Shown: positions 44,670 through 54,002, counted from the first letter of the stretch. The stretch: 60,878 nucleotides of DNA from Lysobacterales bacterium (GCA_022841325.1 JALHRS010000001.1:1-60878), one strand, 5' to 3'. Numbers and translations: made by a program. The notes: generated from the sequence alone by a model not told the origin.

Positions 44670-45581
44670 ATGGCTATTCCAGATTATCAATCATGCATGC
44701 TCCCGTTCCTGAAACACCTTTCGGACGGGGCCGACCATTCTCTCCGGGAAGCTGAAGAGAGCGTCGCTGCGCACTTTGGTTTGACTCCGGCGGAGCGAGC
44801 TGAACTTTTGCCATCGGGTCAGCAGGGAATCTTCAAGAATCGCATCGGGTGGGCTCGAACTTATTTGAAGAAGGCCGGTCTTCTTGAGTCACCAAAGCGC
44901 GCAGTCTTCAGGATCACGCAGCGCGGCATCAAGGCCCTAGCGTCAAACCCCGACAGAATCGATGTCCGTTATCTAGAGCAGTTCCCTGAGTTCATTGACT
45001 TCCGGGATGCCTCAAAACCTGAAAGCAACGCCGTACTCGCGACGGAGCAACCACAATCGAAAACCACGCCAGAGGAGGCGATAGAAGTCTCGCACCAAGG
45101 CTTGCGCGAACAGCTGGCGGAGGAATTGCTTGCCAAAGTTCTTGGTTGCTCTCCGGTCTTCTTCGAACAACTCGTCGTAGAACTCCTCGTTAAGATGGGC
45201 TACGGTGGCTCACGCCGTGATGCCGGCGAGCGAATTGGACAAACTGGTGACGGCGGTATCGACGGGATCATAAAGGAGGACAGGCTTGGTCTCGACACGA
45301 TCTTCATCCAAGCAAAGCGATGGCAAGGGTCAGTTGGGCGCCCGGAGATTCAGAAATTCGTGGGCGCGCTTCAGGGGCAAAGGGCAAAGAAGGGCGTCTT
45401 CATTACCACCTCGAGTTACACAAACGACGCTGCAGAGTATGCGACCCGCATTGACACGAAAGTTGTTCTCATCAATGGGAGACAGTTGGCCGGACTGATG
45501 ATTGACTTTGATGTCGGCGTCTCGCCGGCGGCAACATACGTAGTGAAGCGAATCGACTCTGACTACTTTGAAGAGTCCTGA
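44670..45581 (+). CDS. Mrr-family (type IV-like) restriction endonuclease
   Basis: 303 residues. The N-terminal winged-helix region (about 1-90: CMLPFLKHLSDGADHSLREAEE to FRITQRGIKAL) matches the Mrr N domain. The C-terminal nuclease domain has FFEQLVVELLVKMGYGG, catalytic D198 in QTGDGGIDG, Q214-x-K216 in IFIQAKRW, and the FVGALQGQRAKKGVFITTSSYT block. Mrr enzymes cut methylated foreign DNA. GC content is clearly below that of the neighbours and codon use differs. No methyltransferase is adjacent, as expected for a modification-dependent enzyme. It is bracketed by inverted copies of REP3 and REP4, indicating acquisition as an island. Confidence 0.93.
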   Translation: MAIPDYQSCMLPFLKHLSDGADHSLREAEESVAAHFGLTPAERAELLPSGQQGIFKNRIGWARTYLKKAGLLESPKRAVFRITQRGIKALASNPDRIDVRYLEQFPEFIDFRDASKPESNAVLATEQPQSKTTPEEAIEVSHQGLREQLAEELLAKVLGCSPVFFEQLVVELLVKMGYGGSRRDAGERIGQTGDGGIDGIIKEDRLGLDTIFIQAKRWQGSVGRPEIQKFVGALQGQRAKKGVFITTSSYTNDAAEYATRIDTKVVLINGRQLAGLMIDFDVGVSPAATYVVKRIDSDYFEES

Positions 45582-45708
45582 AAGGGGGCTCCTGGTTGAC
45601 AAGATTCGCACCTACGTGATGTCTTTCGGCCGAGTGACTTCCCCAATGCAGAATCCATCCTTGGCGACGGGGCTGAGCCTTCGATGGATGGCTCCTCGCT
45701 TCATCGAT

Positions 45709-45793
45709 GTCACGTAGACCGCTGCGCGGACTACGTGAACTACGTTCCGGGACTCGCAGCGCCAGAGCATTCGCGGCTGAAGCCGCTCCCACA
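45709..45793. repeat. REP3 and REP4 copies right of the mrr-like gene, inverted
   Basis: REP3 (45709-45739, GTCACGTAG... CTACGTGA) and REP4 (45771-45793, TCGCGGCTGAAGCCGCTCCC) are in the opposite orientation to the left cluster, so the gene lies inside a large inverted-repeat frame. Confidence 0.88.
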
Positions 45794-45825
45794 GGGGCGC
45801 GGACTGCCGCTCAGCCAGCCTGGAA

Positions 45826-45860
45826 TTGACGTTTGACGTTTGACGTTTGACGTTTAGCGT
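45826..45860 (+). repeat. Heptamer array TTGACGT, 5 units, containing a stop codon
   Basis: Four TTGACGT units and a final TTAGCGT. The variant unit supplies the TAA stop (complement) of the amidohydrolase gene and its last Arg codon. Confidence 0.95.
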
Positions 45861-47158
45861 TTCACCGCTTCCTGCACCACCTCCAGCATCGCCGCCATGC
45901 CCACGGCCAGCGCGCCTTCATCGAAGTAGAACTTCGGGGAATGGTTGGATGGTGCTGTGGCGGGATCCTGGTCCAGCGGGGTGGCGCCGACGAAGAAATA
46001 GAAACCTGGCACTTCCTCGGCGAAGTAGGCGAAGTCCTCGGCCACGGTCGACATCGGAATCTCGATGAGTTTGCTCACGCCCGGGGCGCGGGCGAGTGCG
46101 GGGCGCAGAGCGTCGGTCAGGGCCACATCGTTGCGGGTCACCAGCGTGTGCTGGGTGAAGCTGATCTCGGCGCTGGCGCCGTGGGCGGCGGCGGTGTGTT
46201 CGGCGATCTGCCGGATGTCGGCCCAGATGGCGTCGCGCACCGGTATTTCGAAGCTGCGCACGGTGCCGATCAGCTCGACCTGATCGGGAATGATGTTGTA
46301 GCGGATGCCGCCCTTGATCGCGCCCACCGAGACCACCGCCGGCGAACGGGTGATGTCGACCCGGCGACTGACGATGCTCTGCAGGCCATCGATGATACGG
46401 GCGGCAACCAGCACCGGATCGACACCCATCCATGGCCTGGAGCCATGGGTCTGCAGTCCCTTGACGATGATCCTGAAACTGTCGGATTCGGCCATGAAGG
46501 GGCCGGCGCGCACGCCCACCGTGCCCACGTGCATATTCGAAAACACGTGCATGCCCAGCACCGCATCGGGTTTGCGTGGCGGGGCAAAGGCGCCGTCCTT
46601 GAGCATCAGCGGGGCGCCGCCCTCCTCGCCTTCAGGCGGACCTTCCTCGGCCGGCTGGAACAGCAGCAGGATCGAACCCTGCAGCGTGTCTTTCTGCGCC
46701 GCCAGCACGCTGGCGATACCCATCTGCATGGCGGTGTGGGCATCGTGGCCGCAGGCATGCATGACGCCGACCTTCTCGCCGCGGAATTCGGCCTGCGCCT
46801 TCGACGCAAAGGGCAGCTCGACTTCTTCGGTGACCGGCAGCGCGTCCATGTCGGCGCGTATCGCGATCAACGGGCGTTCGCTGGCGCCGCGCAGGTAGGC
46901 GACAACGCCGGTATGGGCTACGCCGGTGCGCACCTCGTAGCCGAGCTGGCGCAGATGCTCGGCGACGATGCCTGCCGTGCGCGTCTCGCGATTACCGAGT
47001 TCCGGATGCTGATGGAAATCACGGCGCCAGCCGACCACCTGATCCAGCAACTGCGGGGTCAGCGGCGATACCGCCTGATCCTGGGCGATCGCGGACTCCG
47101 CGGCCCACCCGGTGCACAACAGCAGGCCGGTCATCAGCATCGATATCGCCAATCGCAT
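45854..47158 (-). CDS. M20-family amidohydrolase/peptidase, exported
   Basis: 434 residues. The signal peptide LAISMLMTGLLLCTGWAAESAIAQ precedes the M20D domain: HQHPELGNRE, AIRADMDALPVTEE, HACGHDAHTAM (metal ligands), LLFQPAEEGPPEGEEGG (catalytic Glu), GVDPVLVAARIIDGLQSIVSR and STVAEDFAYFAEEVPGFYFFVGA. The family includes hippurate hydrolases, aminoacylases and IAA-amino acid hydrolases; the true substrate is unknown. A GAGGAGA ribosome site fixes the ATG. The 3' end has been reached by a TTGACGT heptamer array that forms the last codons and stop. Confidence 0.94.
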   Translation of the reverse strand: MRLAISMLMTGLLLCTGWAAESAIAQDQAVSPLTPQLLDQVVGWRRDFHQHPELGNRETRTAGIVAEHLRQLGYEVRTGVAHTGVVAYLRGASERPLIAIRADMDALPVTEEVELPFASKAQAEFRGEKVGVMHACGHDAHTAMQMGIASVLAAQKDTLQGSILLLFQPAEEGPPEGEEGGAPLMLKDGAFAPPRKPDAVLGMHVFSNMHVGTVGVRAGPFMAESDSFRIIVKGLQTHGSRPWMGVDPVLVAARIIDGLQSIVSRRVDITRSPAVVSVGAIKGGIRYNIIPDQVELIGTVRSFEIPVRDAIWADIRQIAEHTAAAHGASAEISFTQHTLVTRNDVALTDALRPALARAPGVSKLIEIPMSTVAEDFAYFAEEVPGFYFFVGATPLDQDPATAPSNHSPKFYFDEGALAVGMAAMLEVVQEAVKR

Positions 47159-47256
47159 TGCGCGTCTCCTCGATTCATTCAGCGCGAGTGTGCCAGCATT
47201 CGCTCCCGGACGTTGCCCCTGGACGGCGACCGCTGACATCGACTCGCGGGATTTTC

Positions 47257-48102
47257 ATGTACGTAGATACACTACCCAGTCTGGCCCGTGAGTACTGGCA
47301 TGCGCTGGCACACAGCAAGCCCGGACTGGCCTACGACGAGGCCATCCCGAGGGCACGGCTGGAGGTCGGCAAGCTGCGGGTGGACCCGCAGGCGCTGGCG
47401 CGTTACCGCAGTTTCGTCGGCAGCAGCGAGAACTTCCCGCTGGCCTATGCCTATGTGCTGGCGCAGCCCGCCCATTTTCATCTGATCAATCAGCCGGACT
47501 TTCCGGTGCGCTGCGTGGGACTGGTGCATGCCAGCAACCACACCCGGCGCCTCGGCGAGATCGATCCGGATCAGCCGCTGGCCCTGAGCGTTGCCGTCAC
47601 CGAGGACCACCCGCGTCGGCGCGGTCGCGAGTTCATACTGCATACGGTACTGAGCCAGAACGGCCGCGATCTGATCGACATGAACAGCACCTGCTTCACC
47701 CGCGTGCGCGGGGCACCGCGCGGCGAAACGGCCCGGCCCAGCGAGGCGCCCCTGGTCAACGTCGAGGCCGGTGAACATCTGGCCGATCTGCGCTTCGCGG
47801 CACATTTCGGCCGCCGCTATGCGCGGGTCTCGGGCGACTACAACCCCATCCATCTGGCCGCCTGGCTGGCTCGCCCTTTCGGCTTCCGACGGGCCATCGC
47901 CCATGGCGTGGGCAGCATGGCCCGCATCGAAGCCGAGCTCGCCCGTGGCAGCGGAGCGGCCACCCGCGAGATGGCCATCCGCTTCCGCCGGCCGCTGGAG
48001 CTGCCCGGGCACACGGTGCTGCATCGCTGCGCCCAGGATCCCGCCGGCTATGTGCTGCTCGATGCCAATGGCCGCGAGCTGCTGAGCGGCATCCGCCGCT
48101 GA
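47257..48102 (+). CDS. MaoC-like hot-dog domain protein (enoyl-CoA hydratase type)
   Basis: 281 residues with an unassigned N-terminal hot-dog-like half (PLAYAYVLAQPAHFHLINQPDFPVRCVGLVHASNH) and a C-terminal MaoC half. The latter has the catalytic motif RVSGDYNPIHLAAWLARPFGFRRAIAHG, with the Asp and His of (R)-specific enoyl-CoA hydratases. It is 99 bp downstream of the divergent amidohydrolase start. The likely substrate is an acyl-CoA or acyl-ACP thioester. It is monocistronic or co-transcribed with the globin gene 94 bp downstream. Confidence 0.88.
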   Translation: MYVDTLPSLAREYWHALAHSKPGLAYDEAIPRARLEVGKLRVDPQALARYRSFVGSSENFPLAYAYVLAQPAHFHLINQPDFPVRCVGLVHASNHTRRLGEIDPDQPLALSVAVTEDHPRRRGREFILHTVLSQNGRDLIDMNSTCFTRVRGAPRGETARPSEAPLVNVEAGEHLADLRFAAHFGRRYARVSGDYNPIHLAAWLARPFGFRRAIAHGVGSMARIEAELARGSGAATREMAIRFRRPLELPGHTVLHRCAQDPAGYVLLDANGRELLSGIRR

Positions 48103-48196
48103 GCCGCATTTTTTTGGCGGGTCTGCTCGCGCGGTTGCGTATCCCTCTGACAAGCGCCCTTGACCCGTCAGGGCGCAACCAGAGGAGCAGATCGAA

Positions 48197-48619
48197 ATGC
48201 AGATCATCCAGCGTGCCATAGTGCGATCCAGCTTTGCCGAAATGGCGCCGAAGGCTTCGGAACTGGCGCATTCCTTCTATGAAGAGCTGTTTGCACTGGA
48301 TCCGGGTGCGAAACCGCTGTTCAACAGCGATCCGCATCGGCAAGGGCAGAAGCTGCTGCAGATGATCGCTGCCGCCGTCGACCTGCTGGAACAGCCGGAC
48401 CAGCTGAACCAGCTGCTGCAACAACTGGGTCGGCGCCACGTCGGCTACGGCGTGCGCCAGGGCCATTACCGGCTGGTCGGGCTGGCACTGGCGCGCAGTC
48501 TGGAACGGGTCCTCGGCGAGCGCTGCACGGCCGAGGTCAGGCAAGCCTGGATGCGCTTCTGCAGGCTGATCACGCAACAGATGATCGCCGGCGCGGCGGA
48601 GCTGAGTGCCGCCGCCTGA
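48197..48619 (+). CDS. Single-domain bacterial globin
   Basis: 140 residues, all-helical. The proximal haem ligand is H81 in the motif RRHVGYGVRQGHY, with FYEELFALDPGAKPLF for the B-C-D corner and a C-terminal G-H pair (AWMRFCRLITQQMIAGA). The HxxYGV motif places it with the haemoglobin domain of flavohaemoglobins rather than truncated globins, but no reductase domain follows. AGAGGAG precedes the ATG. Such globins bind O2 or NO. It lies directly upstream of the nucleoside-salvage genes without an obvious functional link. Confidence 0.9.
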   Translation: MQIIQRAIVRSSFAEMAPKASELAHSFYEELFALDPGAKPLFNSDPHRQGQKLLQMIAAAVDLLEQPDQLNQLLQQLGRRHVGYGVRQGHYRLVGLALARSLERVLGERCTAEVRQAWMRFCRLITQQMIAGAAELSAAA

Positions 48620-48716
48620 GCGCAGCGGCCCGCGGCGAGCCTGCGCTTGACCGAGGTCAGACGCCAGCAGGTGGGTGCGGTCCACACTATGCGGATTCCG
48701 GGTCCACGGTCATCCG

Positions 48717-50093
48717 ATGCGCGCCACTGCCCAACCACCAGCGCTGCCCCAGGAGCTGCTGCGGCGTCTGCGTCTGGGGCAGGCGCTCAGCAGCGCGGAT
48801 ATCCAGTCGCTGGTCGCCGGGATCAGCGATGGCAGCTGGGGCGACGCCCAGGTCGGCGCCCTGGCGATGGCGATCTGCACGCTCGGCCTCGGCGAGGCTG
48901 ACACCACCCGGCTGACACTGGCCATGCGTGATAGCGGTCGGGTGCTGGACTGGCATGGTCTGGGCTTTGACCGGCCGGTGCTCGACAAGCATTCCACCGG
49001 CGGCGTTGGCGATCTGGTCAGCCTGGTGCTGGCGCCGATGCTGGCCGCCTGCGGCGCCTATGTGCCGATGCTGTCCGGGCGCGGCCTGGGGCACACCGGC
49101 GGCACGCTGGACAAGCTGGAAGCCATTCCGGGCTATCAGGCGCAGCCCGATCTGGCCCGGCTTCGACAGGTCGTCCGCGACACCGGGCTGGCCATCGTCG
49201 GTGCCGGTGCCGATCTGGCACCCGCCGACCGGCGCCTGTATGGCATCCGCGACGTCACCGGCACGGTGGAATCCTTGCCGCTGATCACCGCATCGATACT
49301 GTCGAAGAAGCTGGCGGCGGGCACCGATGCGCTGCTGCTGGACATCAAGACCGGCAATGGTGCTTCGATGAGCACGCTGGATCAGTCCCGGGCCCTGGCG
49401 CGCAGTCTGGTGCAGATTTCGACGCGGGCGGGCCTGCCGGCGCGGGCCTTGATCACCGACATGAGCCAGCCACTGGCGCCCGCCGTCGGCAATGCCCTGG
49501 AACTGCGCTGCGCGCTGGATTATCTGCGTGGCGAGCGGCGACCCGAGCGCCTGCATCGGGTCAATCTGGCGCTGGGCAGCGAGTTGCTCTGCCTCGGTGG
49601 TCTGGCCTCCGATCCGGTCGAGGCCGAAGAGAAACTGCTGCGCTGCCTGGAGGATGGCTCGGCGGCAGAGCGCTTCGCGCATATGGTCACGGCACTGGGC
49701 GGGCCATCGGATCTGCTCGACCCGGCAGCGCGGCATCTGCCGGCGGCTGCAGTGGTGGCGCCGGTGTTTGCAGCGAATGGCGGCAGGGTCAGCGCCATCG
49801 ACTGCCGCCGTCTGGGCATGCTGGTGGTGGCCCTGGGTGGCGGCCGCAGTCAACCCGATCAGTCCATCGACCACGCCGTGGGCCTGAGCGAGGTCGCCGA
49901 ACTCGGCAGCGTAGTCGATGGCGAACGTCCGCTGGCCTTCGTCCACGCCGGCGATGCGGCTGCGCATGCGCGCGCAGCGGCCGAGTTGCGTCTGGCCTAT
50001 ACCCTGACCCAGGCCGCGCCGACGCTGCCGCCCTTGATACACGAGCGGATCGAATTCCAGACCGGGGAGCTGCCATGCGCCGTGCCTGGCTGA
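48717..50093 (+). CDS. deoA: Thymidine phosphorylase
   Basis: 458 residues. The family signature is DKHSTGGVGDLVSLVLAPMLAACG; further motifs are SGRGLGHTGGTLDKLEAIPGY, TASILSKKLAAGTDALLLDIKTGNGA and ITDMSQPLAPAVGNALE. It splits thymidine or deoxyuridine with phosphate to the base and 2-deoxyribose-1-phosphate. It begins the salvage group and overlaps deoB by 19 bp. No deoC aldolase gene follows, so deoxyribose-5-phosphate must be used elsewhere. The ATG chosen starts MRATAQPPALPQEL. Confidence 0.96.
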   Translation: MRATAQPPALPQELLRRLRLGQALSSADIQSLVAGISDGSWGDAQVGALAMAICTLGLGEADTTRLTLAMRDSGRVLDWHGLGFDRPVLDKHSTGGVGDLVSLVLAPMLAACGAYVPMLSGRGLGHTGGTLDKLEAIPGYQAQPDLARLRQVVRDTGLAIVGAGADLAPADRRLYGIRDVTGTVESLPLITASILSKKLAAGTDALLLDIKTGNGASMSTLDQSRALARSLVQISTRAGLPARALITDMSQPLAPAVGNALELRCALDYLRGERRPERLHRVNLALGSELLCLGGLASDPVEAEEKLLRCLEDGSAAERFAHMVTALGGPSDLLDPAARHLPAAAVVAPVFAANGGRVSAIDCRRLGMLVVALGGGRSQPDQSIDHAVGLSEVAELGSVVDGERPLAFVHAGDAAAHARAAAELRLAYTLTQAAPTLPPLIHERIEFQTGELPCAVPG

Positions 50094-51310
50094 TTGTGCT
50101 GGATTCACTCGGCATCGGCGCCCTGCCCGATGCCGGTCGCTTCGGCGACACCGGTGCCGATACCCTGGGGCATATCGCGCAGTGGTGCGCGCGACCGCTC
50201 GCCGAGGGCGGGCGCGGGTGGCCCTTGAACCTGCCGAATCTGGTGCGGCTGGGACTGGCGCAGGCCGCCGCACTGGCGAGCGGCAAGGCGCTGCCTGGAT
50301 GCGAGGACCCGATCGCCGCGCAAGCCCGCTGGGCCTGCGCCCGCGAGCTCTCCACCGGCAAGGACACCATTTCCGGGCATTGGGAAATGGCCGGAGTACC
50401 GGTGCTGTTCGAATGGGGCTATTTCCGCGCAACCGAGCGGTCCTTCCCGGCAGAACTGCTGCAGGCGCTGATCGAAGCCGGCGGCATCGGCGGGGTGCTC
50501 GGCAACTGCCATGCCTCCGGCACCGAGATCATTGCCCGCCTCGGCGCCGAACACCTGCGCAGCGGCTGGCCGATCGTCTATACCTCGGCCGATTCGGTGC
50601 TGCAGATTGCCGCCCACGAACAGCAATTCGGACTGGAGCGCCTGTACCAGCTGTGCGCGCAGGCCCGGGTGCTGGTCGATCCCTATCGCATCGGTCGGGT
50701 CATCGCCCGTCCCTTCAGCGGCAGCGACGCCGCCAGCTTCAAGCGCACGCCCAATCGCCGCGACTACGCCGTACCGCCGATCGCGCCGACCCTGCTCGAC
50801 CACTTGCAGCAACAGGGCGCCGAGGTCATCGGCGTTGGCAAGATCAGCGATATCTTCGCCGGCCAGGGCATCAGTCGTTCGATCAAGGCGCATGGCATCG
50901 AGGCGCTGATGGCGCAGTCCAGGCAAGCCTTTGACACCGCGAACAAGCCGACCCTGGTGTTCACCAATCTGGTCGATTTCGACCAGGAATACGGTCATCG
51001 CCGCGATGTCGCCGGCTACGCCGCCGCGCTCGAACACTTCGACAGCCTGTTGCCCGGCGCACTCAGCCTATTGAGCGAAGACGATCTGATCGTGCTCTGC
51101 GCCGACCACGGCAACGACCCCACCTGGCCCGGCAGCGATCACACCCGCGAACACATCCCCATCCTGGCCCTGAGTCCGGCACTGACGCCCGGCGGCTGCG
51201 GCATCCGCGACAGCTTCGCCGACATCGGCGCCAGTGTGGCCGAGTGGTTCGGGCTCGCAGCGCCGGCCCATGGGCGCTCGATGCTGGGCCTGGAAAGCGG
51301 TCAAACGTAG
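50075..51310 (+). CDS. deoB: Phosphopentomutase
   Basis: 411 residues of the alkaline-phosphatase-like superfamily. Metal and active-site motifs are LIVLDSLGIGALPDA, TGKDTISGHWEMAG (Thr nucleophile region), FTNLVDFDQEYGHRRD and VLCADHGNDPTWPGSDHTREH. It interconverts (deoxy)ribose-1- and -5-phosphate, following deoA. The stop codon lies inside a TCAAACG/TAGAACG heptamer-like run that continues into the gap before deoD. Confidence 0.97.
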   Translation: MRRAWLIVLDSLGIGALPDAGRFGDTGADTLGHIAQWCARPLAEGGRGWPLNLPNLVRLGLAQAAALASGKALPGCEDPIAAQARWACARELSTGKDTISGHWEMAGVPVLFEWGYFRATERSFPAELLQALIEAGGIGGVLGNCHASGTEIIARLGAEHLRSGWPIVYTSADSVLQIAAHEQQFGLERLYQLCAQARVLVDPYRIGRVIARPFSGSDAASFKRTPNRRDYAVPPIAPTLLDHLQQQGAEVIGVGKISDIFAGQGISRSIKAHGIEALMAQSRQAFDTANKPTLVFTNLVDFDQEYGHRRDVAGYAAALEHFDSLLPGALSLLSEDDLIVLCADHGNDPTWPGSDHTREHIPILALSPALTPGGCGIRDSFADIGASVAEWFGLAAPAHGRSMLGLESGQT

Positions 51311-51360
51311 AACGTCAATTTGAACGAGGATCAATTGACGTTTTACGTCTTGCGTTTGAT
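51301..51360. repeat. Heptamer-like run with hairpin between deoB and deoD
   Basis: TCAAACG, TAGAACG and TCAATTT units face TTGACGT-type units; ACGTCAATT (51312-51320) and AATTGACGT (51333-51341) form a perfect 9-bp stem. The first units overlap the last deoB codons and stop. The units match the TTGACGT array at 45826. Confidence 0.75.
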
Positions 51361-51423
51361 TTCATCTGCCTCTGCACCGCCAATTCCGCCGCCACCTCCC
51401 ACGCACCAGCCAAGGCCACACGC

Positions 51424-52128
51424 ATGACCACCCCCCATATCGAAGCTCCTGCCGGCGCCTTTGCCGAGACCGTGCTGATGCCCGGCGACCCCTTGCGGGC
51501 GCGCTATATCGCCGAGCGTTTTCTCACCGATCCCGAACAGGTCACGGCGGTCCGCAACATGTACGGCTACACCGGCAGCTGGCGTGGCCAGCGGCTGTCG
51601 GTGATGGGCAGCGGCATGGGCATACCGTCGTGTTCGATCTACGCCAGCGAACTGATCGATCACTATGGGGTCAAGCGCATCGTGCGCATCGGCACCTGCG
51701 GCGCCACCGTGGCTGATCTGAACCTGGGTGATCTGGTACTGGCGCTGGGCGCCAGCACCGATTCCAACGTCAATCGCACCCGATTCGGCGGCTACGATCT
51801 GGCGGCGATTGCCGCATGGCCGCTGGCGCGGAGCCTGGCCGAGGCGGCAGAGCAACTGCATCGACCGATACGGGTCGGCAATGTGTTCTCGACCGATCTG
51901 TTCTATTCGCCGCAGGCCGATCTGATCCCGATGCTGAGCCGCGCCGGCATCCTCGGCATCGAAATGGAGGCCGCCGGGCTGTACACCGCAGCCGCCGAAC
52001 GCGGGGCACAGGCGGCGGCGCTGCTGACGGTCTCCGATCACCTCATCAGCGGCGCGCGCATGAGCAGCGACGAGCGCCAGCGCGGTCTGGACCAGATGAT
52101 CGAAGTGGCACTGACGGCCATCGCCTGA
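51424..52128 (+). CDS. deoD: Purine nucleoside phosphorylase
   Basis: 234 residues, hexameric PNP family. Motifs: LMPGDPLRARYIAERFL (phosphate loop), GMGIPSCSIYASELIDHYGVKRIVRIGTCGA, IEMEAAGLYTAAAERGAQAAALLTVSDHL with the purine-site Asp of SDH. It cleaves purine (deoxy)nucleosides with phosphate. The ATG giving MTTPHIEAP matches the family start; the frame upstream is repeat DNA. It is separated from deoB by a 113-bp repeat-bearing gap. Confidence 0.97.
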   Translation: MTTPHIEAPAGAFAETVLMPGDPLRARYIAERFLTDPEQVTAVRNMYGYTGSWRGQRLSVMGSGMGIPSCSIYASELIDHYGVKRIVRIGTCGATVADLNLGDLVLALGASTDSNVNRTRFGGYDLAAIAAWPLARSLAEAAEQLHRPIRVGNVFSTDLFYSPQADLIPMLSRAGILGIEMEAAGLYTAAAERGAQAAALLTVSDHLISGARMSSDERQRGLDQMIEVALTAIA

Positions 52129-52240
52129 GGGGCGGACTGCCGGTCACATCAAGCGCCCATGCGAGCTGCGTGACAGACACGGCGGCCAGTAGCTAAGATC
52201 GATGGACTAGCGACTCCCACCGGAGTTGCCCGGAGCGGTG

Positions 52241-52648
52241 ATGACCCTGCACCAGGATCTGCTCGACGAGGCGGCCGAGGCCCTGAAAAGCGCCTACGCG
52301 CCCTATTCGCAGCTCTACGTGGGCGCCGCGCTGCGCTCAGTCAGCGGCCGCATCTATTCCGGCTGCAACGTCGAGAACGGCTCCTTCAGCATCGGCAACT
52401 GCGCTGAGCGCAACGCCATCGCCGCGGCCGTCCGCGCTGAAGGCGCCGCCTTCGCGCTGACCGCCATCGCCATCTGCGCCACCGATCGCGCCAGCCAGGC
52501 CCTGCCCATTCCCCCCTGCGGCGCCTGCAGGCAGATGATCCGCGAGTTCGGCGCCAACGCCGAGGTGCTGTTCATGGGCGCTGAGGGCCAGCTGGTTCAG
52601 ACGCAGATCGATGAGCTGCTGCCGCACGGATTCAGTCTGCCGGTGTAA
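52241..52648 (+). CDS. cdd: Cytidine deaminase
   Basis: 135 residues, the short tetrameric type. Zinc and catalytic residues are in CNVENGSFSIGNCAERNAI (Cys and the proton-shuttle Glu) and PPCGACRQ (two further Cys ligands). It deaminates cytidine and deoxycytidine to uridine forms, feeding deoA. A CGGAGC ribosome site precedes the ATG giving MTLHQDLL. Last gene of the salvage group. Confidence 0.96.
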   Translation: MTLHQDLLDEAAEALKSAYAPYSQLYVGAALRSVSGRIYSGCNVENGSFSIGNCAERNAIAAAVRAEGAAFALTAIAICATDRASQALPIPPCGACRQMIREFGANAEVLFMGAEGQLVQTQIDELLPHGFSLPV

Positions 52649-53028
52649 GCCTGCGAAACCCCGTGTAGTGCCGGCATCGAATGCTTCGCTGCGCTTTCCA
52701 TGAAGCGCGAACAGGCGATGGCTCGTGGGATGTCCCATAAACGAGTCGAAGAAACTCCGACGGATCTCGGCCCGAGGCAAGGCGCGAGGGTGAGAGCGGG
52801 CAGGCATGCGGCGCCGCGCTGTTGGAGGGCGCCGCGCTGCGGCGCGGCTTTGCCTGGTGTGAAGATCAAGAGCGGCCGCGCAGGCGCGCGTCCCTCCTCA
52901 AAGCTGCTCCGACCCAGCCAGATCCTTCACAGCCCGAGAGCCGCGTCAGGCCGGAACAGCCGGGTCGCCATGTCGCGTCCACAATCACTTCCGATCTGTG
53001 CGCTTGGACAGTGTGGCGGCTTCCGGAG
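52649..53028. other. Intergenic region with REP6 copy 2
   Basis: No gene is supported in these 380 bp between cdd and the convergent hydrolase. The element at 52819-52911 is the inverted homologue of 20769-20861. Confidence 0.65.
52819..52911 (-). repeat. REP6 dispersed element, copy 2
   Basis: Blocks GGAGGGCGCCGCGC, CAAGAGCGGCCGC and CAGGCGCGCGTCCCT are complementary to the copy upstream of the secreted hydrolase gene. Confidence 0.75.
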
Positions 53029-53925
53029 CTACGCCGGTATCGAGCGCATCTGCTCCACCATCAGATCGACCAGCTGCGGAATGGCCCAGGCCGGCAGGTC
53101 GTGGCCCATGCGATCGATGATCTGCATTCGCGCCCCCGGAATGACGGCCGCCAGATGATGCGCGGCGCGCACCGGTACCAGCGGATCGGCGCCGCCGTGG
53201 ATGATCAGCGTCGACGTTCGCATCTCGCGCAAGCGCTGGCTGCGATCGGCATCCGCGGTGATCGCCAGCAATTGGCGCATCGTGCCGTCCGGCCGGTAGG
53301 CACGCGCCATGGCGGCACCCAGGCCTCTCCGCAGACGTTCGATCTCGGCCGGCTCGTGGTGCCGACCCAGTTCGGTGAACAGCGCTACGTAGTGATCGAC
53401 ACGCTGCTCGTGGCTGCTGTGTTGCGGCGGCGCCCGCAGCATGCGCTGCAATACCCGCCACTCCGGAAACGGCGCAGCCCGCGGTCCGGCGCTGGACATG
53501 ATCGAAGTCAGGGTCAGCACGCGAGTGGGTGCCAGCAGCGCCAGCTGCTGGCCGATCATGCCGCCCATGCTGGCACCGGCCACGTGGAAGCGGGCGATGC
53601 CCAGGGCATCGGCCAGCGCCAGGGTGTCCGCAGCCATGTCATCCAGCGTGTATGGCGGTCGGATCGGACGATGCAGCAGATAACGCAGAAAGGCCCGGCG
53701 CACGCCCATGTGCGCTGCGATGTGGCCGCTGCCGGACAGGCCGATATCGCGGTTGTCGAAGGTCAGCACCCGTAAACCCCGGGCCACCAGACCGTCGATC
53801 AGCTCCGGTGGCCAGGCCACCCGCTGCATGCCCAGACCCATGACCAGGATCAGCACCGGGCCCTGCTCAGGTCCGTGCCATTGGTAGTCGAGGTGCAGAC
53901 CTCGGGTGGGCAGATCGATGCGCAT
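53029..53925 (-). CDS. Alpha/beta-fold hydrolase
   Basis: 298 residues, no signal peptide. The order is LILVMGLGMQRVAWP (oxyanion loop), TFDNRDIGLSG, nucleophile S119 in HVAGASMGGM, a helical lid containing RPIRPPYTLDDMAADTL, the acid in IIHGGADPLVPV and the His in IDRMGHDLPAW. The catalytic triad is complete. It resembles AclR/DhaA-like esterases and lyases; substrate unknown. It stands alone between repeats. Confidence 0.92.
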   Translation of the reverse strand: MRIDLPTRGLHLDYQWHGPEQGPVLILVMGLGMQRVAWPPELIDGLVARGLRVLTFDNRDIGLSGSGHIAAHMGVRRAFLRYLLHRPIRPPYTLDDMAADTLALADALGIARFHVAGASMGGMIGQQLALLAPTRVLTLTSIMSSAGPRAAPFPEWRVLQRMLRAPPQHSSHEQRVDHYVALFTELGRHHEPAEIERLRRGLGAAMARAYRPDGTMRQLLAITADADRSQRLREMRTSTLIIHGGADPLVPVRAAHHLAAVIPGARMQIIDRMGHDLPAWAIPQLVDLMVEQMRSIPA

Positions 53926-54002
53926 GGCCCGAGCATGCCATCAGTTCGCCGAGCGTGGGCTCCGGTTCTGGCAGAACTGGACTTGCAACAGCGCGGCACC
54001 TG

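Noticed and set aside
52649..53028. tRNA or small RNA gene in the gap after cdd
   Set aside because: No cloverleaf or CCA end is visible; the structured part is explained by the REP6 element.
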